Shown here in pieces: positions 55,739 through 64,000 of a stretch of DNA of 64,000 nucleotides. Source of the DNA: Cladophialophora immunda (taxonomy: Eukaryota; Ascomycota; Eurotiomycetes; Chaetothyriales; Herpotrichiellaceae). The position numbers and the translations under genes are program-made. The notes beneath the pieces were generated by a model. The model ran no database searches. It was given only the letters and a program-made list of their open reading frames with translations, and was not told the DNA's origin. The stretch lies in assembly GCF_000835495.1 (NCBI RefSeq), contig NW_015622543.1:3262463-3326462 (forward strand), written 5' to 3'. How positions within the stretch are numbered: position 1 is the first letter of the stretch; the number at the start of each line of letters is the position of its first letter.

Positions 55739-58120
55739 ATGGAGGCCAACAAAGATACCTCGGAAGCCAGATCGACACCCGAGCTCAGTGAGAACGTACC
55801 ATCTGCTGCAAATGTTGCTGAAGGAGCAGGCGGCGGTCTGGGGCTCCAGGCTCCCAATTCGAAGAAGCGAGCATATCCTGGTACCACTACTGCTCCTGCC
55901 ACTGATGCTTCCGATGATCGGCCTCTACGCGACTTGAGCCGGATCAACTATCCCAAGAAGCGGGTTTCGGTCGCCTGTGAACTATGTCGGTCGCGAAAGA
56001 CGCGGTGCGATGCAAAGAAACCCTCTTGCTCGTTCTGTTTGCAGACGGGCGTCCCGTGCATTTACAGAACGACTGTGATCAGCACCAACCAAGCTCCAAA
56101 GTATGTGAATGTGGCAATTCTACCCGTAAATCCAGCGGTGGATTTCGAGTCAACCAGACCACTATGCGGGATGATAATTGACCAGCGACAGGACCTCGAA
56201 CGGCGAAGACCATCAACTTGAAGATGAGCAGGTCAATTACAGCCACTGGCAGAATGTCATAGCACGTCTCGACCGCATTGAAACACTCCTAGAAAAACCC
56301 GGCAGCCGGTGGTTCGGGTCGCTTGAACCAGAAAGCCCTGCAAACCCTAGCATCCGCAGTCTAGAAGCCGCCACATCCCTTTCAGCTAGTCGTGCACCAG
56401 TGGGCAGGAGAAGACATGGCCACCAACAAAACGAGTCCTCGCTAGTCGGTCTCACATTATCGGGACTGTCCCGGCTCGTGGGTCAGCAGTGTCCTCTGCC
56501 CCTATACCCGCTGGCTGACGACGACGACGACGAAGCTTTCCTGGAGCGGCAGGCAAAGCAAGGCGAGGCTCTCTTCCAGAACAGCCACCTGACAGTAGCA
56601 GATTTGTCCATCACGACGAGATCGCTCTGGCGACTGCAAAACTCGTTCGCACACAATGTCTTACCTTGGTGTCCACTCTTCGATCAGAAAGATTGCGTGA
56701 ACATGACCACCCGCACCTACGATGCACAGTTCCCGGACCAAAGTCTAGAAACCTGCCTGACGCTCTTTGTTCTCGCTCTGGGGGCCCTCACACGGTCCGA
56801 GCACCACGTGGAGGATAGCCATGCGGGCGACTTTCCGGGTCTCGATTACTTCCAGGTGGCATCCAAGATTCTTGGCTGTGATCGATCGTCGAGGTACGGG
56901 ATCCTGTCTATCCAATGTCGCATCCTGATGGGGTATGTTCACTCAGTCCCCCTCTGCAACTGGAAGAAGAAACAGGTCAATCTTGATATGCTAATTACTA
57001 AATTGACCTTTCGCCTCTCAGATTATACTGCCTCTACTGTCTGCGGCCTTTGCAGGCATTCGATGCCATCCACGAGGCTTCTCTGGGCGTCGTTGCCTTG
57101 GTACAATGTAAGAAACGCCTGGAGACCGACACGGATCTGCAACGCATGACTTACCGTGCCTATTGGGCCTGCTATCTCCTCGAGCACGAATTGCAAGCCT
57201 ACATCTCGTATAGCGCATGCCTCCTCCAATCGCATCATGACTTCGTTCCGCTCCCCCTGAGTGACCACGATGAGCCAGGCATGTACTGGTTTCTCGCCGA
57301 GGTGGCATTTCGCCGCATCTTGTCGAATCCGCACGCCGGCATCGGCTGGAATGCAAACACGCTGCATGCGCCCGTGGTGGTTGACGAGATCATATCACAG
57401 ATAGATCTATGGTACGCTCATTTGCCAAACCAGCTCAAGTTCCCTCTGGGACTTTCGCCCGTCTTAGATCTGCACAAGGGTTTCCTTCGCGGCCAGTATT
57501 ACTCTATCAATTCGGTCTTAAGCTGGTCGCATGTGGTCAGGCTCTTGACGAACCAGGCCCACGACGAGCAGGAGATGAGTCGAGATTTGCAGGCTGCGGC
57601 ACGATCTTTGGAGTTTTCGGTTCTGGCGATCTTCTCGGTGGAATCGCTGGTACATGAGAGACATCTGCTCCTCTTGGCTAATCTATTTGGGTATGTAATG
57701 CCTTTGCCGTTGTTTTCTTGGGTGGTTCTCATAATTCGATAAAGCTGCGCTAACATAAAATCATAACCCAACAGGATTTATACGCAAGTCATGCTCCTCT
57801 TGTGCACATACCGTGTCCCCGAGTTGGCGGCGATCCAGCAACCTTCTCAGCTCGAAGCAATCAGGAAAGGCCGTAGCTTGCTTGCCATCTGGATGACGAG
57901 TGCAGAAATCGCAAGCTACGTCGATAAGATAGACCATACGATGATGGCAAAAGGAATTGCCGTCTACGAGCATACTACTGGAACCAATATCAGCCCCAAC
58001 CAGGCGCATCCGCCCCTAGTGCGGACGAACTCGATTCCTCACGGACATGGGCCAAGCTTGATTTCTGGTGGCCGGACCGACGCCGACCTGTCCTACCTGT
58101 CTCGATATTCTGGCTCTTGA
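55739..58120 (+). CDS. Zn(II)2Cys6 transcription factor
   Basis: Exons 55739-56100, 56192-56932, 57022-57690 and 57775-58120 give 705 aa. After a 75-residue polar tail the cluster reads CELCRSRKTRCDAKKPSCSFC and continues to a sixth Cys (C-x2-C-x6-C-x6-C-x2-C-x6-C). SHWQNVIARLDRIETLLE follows as the linker coil. The middle domain has NSHLTVADLSITTRSLWRLQ, LYCLYCLRPLQAFDAIHEAS (restored across an 89-nt intron) and RMTYRAYWACYLLEHELQAYI, a fungal_trans core. The three introns (84-91 nt) are longer than most here but canonical. It is divergent from the maltose-permease-like transporter, a layout often seen for a pathway regulator and its target, which is inference. Confidence 0.88.
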
Positions 58121-58999
58121 GAATTTACGGCCTACGATATGTTACACAGTAATTTCGAGCAGGTAACCCTTGTTGAACGTTAGGGATGCATTGAATGCAT
58201 AAATCGGCGTCTCGGCATATGTGTGGAATGCACACATGCCAACAGGACAACAACTCGATCCACAGCCTCGTGGACTAGTAAAACCTCGTGGGGCGTCCAC
58301 TCGTTTACCCTTTCCTTTGTCTTAAACAACGGAGATTGCTCGCATTCCATCGGACCCGATTGCATACCATGCACAGGGCCAAATTCCTGCTTGATTAGGG
58401 TATATAGAGGCACTGGGTGGCCCTATCCTAGCTTTTTTTTCCTTCGGAGCATCAGAGAATGAATACATTGTGCATCTGAAAACAGCCCTAGTCGGCGGCG
58501 ACCACTGCGTCAGCAAGGACGCCGTTGTTTCAGGGCAGCAGGACCCCATTGAGGTGCAATTTTGGAAGGCTTGTGCAGGTAACGACGAGTTCCACCACAA
58601 AACATCTGTACTGGATTGCGTGAAAAGACCAAAAGCGGATCATAGAAACGTCGTTAGTGTTCACTATACACTGTATATATCGCTTTTAGGCTGTTATCGG
58701 GCTCGTTAATGGGACTCGGTATAGCTATGTCTGTAACTAGTGAAAAAGTGACTACACCAAAAAGGAGCCTACTCAGGTCTACGCTTCAAACAGTGATACC
58801 TTATATGTGCTGTGCTGTACGGTTCCTTGAGGACGCCTGGGGGCTTTTCGAGTGGATTTGAAAATCAAAAATTTTCATGATTCGTCTATCTGTATCTTCT
58901 ATATCATCATTCTATTCTATTCTATACTTTTAAAATTGGATTGGCAAAATTCGAGACATCTTTGTCGAGCGTTGGCTAGGTACGTATTCAACTCGAAAC
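58121..58999. other. Intergenic region between convergent genes
   Basis: About 880 bases. It contains a short TCTAT pentanucleotide run at about 58911-58925 and otherwise nothing recognisable. Confidence 0.4.
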
Positions 59000-61705
59000 T
59001 CAAGAGTGTTGCTGCAATTCCCAGTCTCCTAGGAACCTCGCTTTAATCGGCCTGCTCCTCAACCCTTTGACAAGGATCTTGACTTCCTGAACGGGCAGCA
59101 AGTCCAGCATGTTATCTTGCCACAGAGGCTCAGGTTCGGTTTCCTTCTCGGTGCCATCGTACACAGGCTCCAGCCAGACACCCTTGACCGCATGATTCGC
59201 CACAACAGTGACAATATCCTCGAACTCGATGTCTTCTACAACAGTGTCGGCGTCAGCATTTTCAACCGATACTGTCACTTTGGTGTCGGCAGGCCAGTGC
59301 AAGTAGCGGAATGGCTCGGGCCAATTGACCACTCTGGCCAGAGACTTTTGCGTGGCCGCATCCAGAAGGCTGGCTTCGAGAATAATCAGGCTCTCTTCTG
59401 TCCACGAAGGCTGAGGCTCCAGAGTCCCCAGCTCGGTGTTGTATCCAGCGGTCAGGGTGACTTTACGGCGGGCATCAGGACCAGCATCTGCCCATTTTCC
59501 GGTGTGGAAGTCGAACGCTTTCAGTTCCAGCACGGCTTCGACCGACTCGGTGGTATTATTATGAGCGAAGATCTCGAACTTAGGTCTATAAGAACTAAGA
59601 GGATGGTCTTCGTCGATCCAGCGACTTCTGGGGGTGCGGTCGATGCCAACGTTGACGGGCGCAAACTCGCGACGGATCGTATAGAAGGCCGGCTTAGGGC
59701 GCATATAGTAGTCGATATACGCCCAGCTAGTGACGGGGTATATATCGTTAAACTGCCAGATAATAGCGCCGGCACACTCTTCTCGTTGGGGACCCTTGAA
59801 TAGACGCTTCCAGTCGCGTAGAGAATATCCGTACGCCTCACTCTGTAGGAGCTGTGAGCAGTACGCAAAGTTCTCCAGGCGAAGATCGTAGCGGAAGTTC
59901 TCCGCGAGATAGCGCGCGATGCGGGTTTCTGCACCGCTGCCTTTATTGTGGCAGTCGATAGCCCGCGACTGGGGATGGCGGTCCTGAGAGTCGGGTGCGA
60001 AAACGTCTAGTGTGCGGTTGATGGGAAATCCGTGCATACCGAACTCAGACACAAATCGACCCGAGAGGTTCTTATACTCCTGGTAGGATTTTCCTTCGTG
60101 CCAGACTGCCCACTGGTGGATGTCTCCCCCGGTGGTGTCGTAGGCCGATTTGCCACCCCACGGAGACGAAGGCCAGTACTTAGTCTCTGGGGCGAGACGA
60201 TGAGAGATTTCGGGGAGAATCTGGAGATATATCTTTCGCTGAGGGAACGCGGTGTCCTCGTATGGACCCGTAAGATCGGTAAAGTCGTACTTGATACCAA
60301 ACATGTCGTTAAGGAAAAAGTCTTCGTTACCGCCGCAAATCAACGCGAGCGATGCTCGATTGCGAAGCCGGATTATCTGCGCCTCGACCTCGGCTTTGAT
60401 ACTGTCCAGGAATCCTTGATGGATTGGATAGTTACCACACGCAAAGGCGCAATCGTGCCAGACGAGCATTCCGAGCTCGTCGCAAGCGTTGAAGAATTCC
60501 TCCGCTTCGTAAATGCCTCCTCCCCAGACGCGGATCATATTGAGATTGCTGAACTTCGCTAGTTGTATCCAATCTTTATATCGCTTCTGGGTCATAGTCG
60601 GTTGGAGATTGTCAGCAGGAATCCAGTTACCACCCTGGCAGAAGATGTCACGGCCGTTGACGTTGAACAGGAATGTCTCGCCCTCTGCGTCGGTCAAAGG
60701 TCGCTGAATTAGCTTGATGGTGCGGATTCCAAATCTCGAGGACATTACGTCGATCGGCGAAGAGGATGATGCGTCTAGGAGTTTTACTTTGACCGTGTAG
60801 AGATGCTGAGCTCCCTGGCCGTTCGGCCACCAAAGCTTGGGTGTCGGGATGGTGACCTTTCCCGACCCTTTCTGGGACGTGTCTAGAGAGACCTTCGAGC
60901 TGGCGACTTCTGTTCCGATCTGGTCGAGGATGGTTATCTTGGCTATCTTCGAGGCGGATCCCCCTGATCCTTGCAACTCGACTGTGACAGTCGCAGAAGA
61001 GTGATCGGCCGCCAGATCTGAGGTGACATGGATGTTATCGAGCCTAGCCGTATAAGATTCCAGATGCACAGGCAGCCAAGGGCCTGCCGTGAGAACTCTC
61101 GGGCCCCAGTCCCAGCCCCAGTGGCACTGTTATCAATAGTTAGAAGAGGCTCGAGGGGTGGGGCGGTTCATTGCGTAGCTCACCTGGGCTTTACGGAGAT
61201 GCATCCGCCTCTTGTCCCTCATCCAGCTAGTTCTCGCACCAAACTTTACCTCCATTGCATTCGCAATCTTGATGGTGCTGTCGAAAAGGATGGAAAGTTC
61301 ATTTTCCTGGCCTTCTGGCTTCAACGAGTCCTTCACACCGACTCGCTGAGGAAGGAACATGTTTTCAGACCGCAAGATTTCTTTTCCATTCAGCTTTACG
61401 GTTGCGAAGGTGTCAAGGCCATCGAACACCAATTCCGCAATATCTTGAATCTTTGGCGTAGGAAAAGTAGTTGCGTACTCCCAGTCCACTTCTCCTACCC
61501 ATTGGATAAGTCGTTCGTTTAGACCTATATTGGGGTCTGGGATCAATTTTTTGTCGAGAAGTTCCATCTGGATGACGGATGGAAACCTCTTTACTGGATT
61601 CCATTCTTTGATTGATGAGGCGTCGTCTGGAATAGAGGCCCCGTTGCAGTTGGCCAGCCTCCATTTCCAGCCCGTGCTGAGGCTGAGGCGCTGTTTTGCC
61701 GACAT
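59000..61705 (-). CDS. Beta-mannosidase, glycoside hydrolase family 2 (intracellular B type)
   Basis: Exons 61705-61184 and 61126-59000 (57-nt intron) give 882 aa. The N-terminal jelly roll has LSTGWKWRLAN, VGEVDWEYATTFP, LVFDGLDTFATVKLNGKEILRSENMFLP and QCHWGWDWGPRVLTAGPWLPV. The TIM barrel carries CQGGNWIPADNLQP, MIRVWGGGIYEAEEFFNACDELGMLVWHD and the acid/base Glu442 (ICGGNEDFF). The nucleophile is Glu535 in RFVSEFGMHGFP, and IIWQFNDIYPVTSWAYIDYYMRPKPA follows. There is no signal peptide, as in the fungal intracellular mannosidase B clade. It releases mannose from beta-1,4-manno-oligosaccharides taken up by transporters. Start placed at MSAKQRLSLSTGW. The neighbouring oxidoreductase may handle a derived sugar. 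Confidence 0.93.
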
Positions 61706-62415
61706 GATTTTGATGTTTATCTTGGTAACCGCAATGCTTTGGAGTGTACCGGATGTGCCCAAGAAATCAAAAATAATGACTCTATGAAATCAATGGATTG
61801 AATGCACGAGAGATCAGAAAACATTGACATCGTCGTCGTCCTGGGACTACAATTGCTTATTAACCTGCCGATCTCGGATGAGCTTCTGTGTCTGGTTTGT
61901 CTATACTTGGTTTCCGTCCCACTGGGAAGGAACAAATCCGGAAGATCTTCCAAGACGCCATATACATGAGAAGCCTCTCAAAGATCCTAGGAGAAGACGC
62001 GTGGTAGCTGTCCTCCCAGTCCCCGCAAATGGGCCCTGGAGAGAACAATCGGACATCGGTTCGTTGCCGACGTGGCGGTAGCTATGCCCGGTTAGCTCCA
62101 ATTTAGCATCTGTTCCCGTGCTGTGGAGTATGCCACGACTAGCTCTAGTCTTTAGGTGTAGAGACGTAGTTTTGCAGGTTGGTCATCACACACTGACGTG
62201 TTAAAATCGTCGGCTTTCAGCACGAGACTCAACCATTTGGGTCCTGTACAAGATTTATTGTCAAAGCGATAGTCGGGTACGTGCCGCTATATCTGCTTAA
62301 TTCATCGACACTACAGCCTCTTCGCCTACATGACTGAATAACCATGGCTTGTGAGCTATACGGAAACCTTTGAGCACAACCTACTCTCAGTCTTTGGATT
62401 TTATGAGTAAGCAGT
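61706..62415. other. Intergenic region
   Basis: About 710 bases between the beta-mannosidase start and the end of the oxidoreductase gene. No feature is supported. Confidence 0.4.
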
Positions 62416-63573
62416 CTATAGTTTAACTCTCTTGACTGCACCATTTTGTTCGCCCGATTCCAAGAGACCTTGTAAGACCATCAGGTCGCCGAGTGCCTGG
62501 TGGGGAGTTTGTCGAGGATCAGGAGAACCCGACGTGATGCTTGCAGCAAATGCCTCGACTTCAGGCTTGACCCCAGCACCAAAGGCGAAGCTCTCTTCTT
62601 CTTCCACTTTCTTTCCATCGGCGTCCTTTCGTACGACCTTGACTGACACCGGGCTGACGGAAACTGAACCTTTGTTGGTGGCGGCGAAGATCTCAAAGCC
62701 CCCCTTGAACTCAGTGCCAAAGGACACGTTGAAAGAACCACTGCGTCCGCTCTTTGTCCTCAGAATTCCATGGACAGTGTCGACGGGAGCAAGTTTCGGT
62801 TCCAAAAGTGCCGTGTAGGCCGCTAGAGAAGTAATATCCTCACCCACCGCACTGAGGAGATGTCTCACTCCAGCAACGAAGTGAACTCCTCCATCGAGCA
62901 AGAAGCCTCCCTGGTATTCGGGAGTTTTGCGCCTTCCTAGCCATTAGCAAATCTGGTCTTGTCCTGAAACAAAAACACTGTCAACTTACCACTCTGTCTG
63001 GTAGAACTTGTCATTCTCATCAACCAGTGTGAACAGATTCATGCTAAAGGTGGTTACTTGACCGCCAATCTCCTTCAGTTTGGCATGACCGTAGACCACC
63101 GGGGCGATGAAGCGGAAGTTCTCTCCTACAGCCCAGATTGACTTGATGGAATTCTCCTCACGCCATTTGATCAGCTCCTCTGCCGTAGCGACGTCTTTGG
63201 CGATGGGCTTCTCGCTGAGGACATGCTTTCCAGCCTTCATTGCCTTCCGAATGAATTCGGGTTGAGCACGGATTGGAACACAGATTATCACTGCATCGAT
63301 ATCTGTGCGCTTGAGCATGTCGTCAGCAGATTTGCCGGCGGTACTGGGCGAGTCATAATAGACATCTGGTTTGCTTTCACTCTGGGCAGCAAGAGCGTCG
63401 GCGGACTTTTGAGATCTTGAATAGACGGCTTTGAGTTCTACTTCTTTGAGAGAGTTGATGGCTGGAATGTATTCTTTGCGTGGACGTTAGTTGGAGTCAT
63501 ATCGTCAGCCTCACATGGACATACCTTCGCGAGCAAAAATTCCAGCCCCCAAGATAGCCAACGAGACAGGCAT
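62416..63573 (-). CDS. Gfo/Idh/MocA family NAD(P)-dependent oxidoreductase
   Basis: Exons 63573-63525, 63473-62990 and 62932-62416 give 349 aa. The Rossmann start is MPVSLAILGAGIFAREEYIPAI. The family EKP motif is LSEKPIAKD (Glu104-Lys105-Pro106), and the C-terminal domain begins ENFRFIAPVV and includes TEWRKTPEYQGGFLLDGGVHFVAGVRHL (rejoined across the second intron) with the conserved GGVH. Members oxidise or reduce sugars, inositols and dihydrodiols. Substrate unknown. It is followed on the same strand by the beta-mannosidase with 0.7 kb between them, so a hexose derivative is a reasonable guess. Splice phases fit only with the AAG acceptor at 62935-62933. Confidence 0.88.
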
Positions 63574-64000
63574 GGTGGCTTCGATAGTAGTATTGGTGCT
63601 TGATAATTCGTGGTCTCGAAGCCTACGTTTCCGTACGGTCTCACTCAAGGCCTCAAATAAAATTCCTGAAACACCTCAGATATCAATCCATCTAGCATTG
63701 AATATTTGTTGAACCCCTGGTCTCAATTCCAACCCTCCAGAAATCTCGGATGTTCAATGAATTTCCTATCTCCACACGTGCATGGGCCTAACCACCCTGC
63801 AAGCACTCCAAAAGTGTCCCTGACCTAGCGCTTTTTGTTCCACTCGTGGGTTCGGTTCGGTTCGGTTCGGCATCTTTCCAATCGGTCGGTAAAAAGATTC
63901 AAGCAAAATTTGGTATGGACCCAAAGCCTCCAGACTCCCTCCACACTATCGATTCTGTTCCGGCTGACATTGTCCTTGTTCCTCTGAGGCAAGCCGCGGG
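63574..64000. promoter_or_regulatory. Upstream region of the oxidoreductase gene, window edge
   Basis: Presumed 5' UTR and promoter. It contains a tandem run of four TTCGG units at 63851-63870. Confidence 0.4.
63851..63870. repeat. Pentanucleotide repeat (TTCGG)4
   Basis: Four perfect tandem TTCGG copies, about 280 bp upstream of the oxidoreductase start codon. Likely a simple microsatellite. Confidence 0.8.

Noticed and set aside
58911..58925. TCTAT run as a regulatory repeat
   Set aside because: Only three units in AT-rich intergenic DNA; best treated as a chance microsatellite.
60032..60562. 176-codon plus-strand frame inside the beta-mannosidase gene
   Set aside because: Opposite strand encodes the conserved GH2 barrel.
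1..64000. CRISPR arrays, insertion sequences, operons
   Set aside because: No regular spaced repeats or transposase genes; gene structure is fungal, so bacterial features are not expected.

Overview
The window is filamentous ascomycete chromosomal DNA, most likely from an Aspergillus- or Penicillium-type Eurotiomycete. The reasons are eukaryotic split genes with many short GT-AG introns (mostly 44-90 nt, usually with a CTRAC/CTAAC-like branch site near the acceptor), Zn(II)2Cys6 regulators, RTA1-like and fungal STAND proteins, and an abundance of MFS permeases. The genus call is inference. I find 24 protein-coding loci and no rRNA, tRNA or CRISPR. Exon junctions were placed by hand from splice signals, reading phase and recalled family motifs; every model closes in frame unless stated.

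Layout. 1-7.0 kb: a partial PRISE-type reductase (-), an aldo-keto reductase (+) and two tandem monocarboxylate-type MFS transporters (-). 7.3-9.6 kb: a gene whose spliced frame joins a PAP2 lipid phosphatase to an AIM6-type phosphodiesterase-like domain. 10-16 kb: a Zn2Cys6 regulator (-) divergent from an allantoate-permease-type transporter (+). 16.8-23.3 kb: a P450 (-), then a divergent pair of a salicylate-hydroxylase-like FAD monooxygenase (-) and a homogentisate 1,2-dioxygenase paralogue (+), which looks like a small aromatic-catabolism unit. 24-29.5 kb: an RTA1-like protein, a DHA1 MFS pump and a four-helix membrane protein with an Arg/Ser/His-rich tail.

30.8-35.2 kb: a Zn2Cys6 regulator with an apparent one-base frameshift before its zinc cluster, divergent from a succinate-semialdehyde dehydrogenase. 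35.7-44.2 kb: sugar transporter (-), DHA2 MFS (+), bZIP/DUF3425 factor (-) and secreted sulfatase (+). The two divergent promoters in this block share an exact 20-bp element with an ACGT core, present as a pair of related copies in each promoter, so the four genes may form one bZIP-controlled regulon. 44.9-47.9 kb: a STAND/NACHT gene broken by one in-frame TAG. 48.6-52.6 kb: a second Dal5-type permease and a small protein that looks like two ABM-type repeats. 53.1-58.1 kb: a maltose-permease-like transporter (-) divergent from a Zn2Cys6 factor (+). 59.0-63.6 kb: a GH2 beta-mannosidase and a Gfo/Idh/MocA oxidoreductase.

Together this is accessory, nutrient-scavenging gene content: eight MFS transporters, four transcription factors and several catabolic enzymes, with two regulator/STAND genes showing signs of decay.
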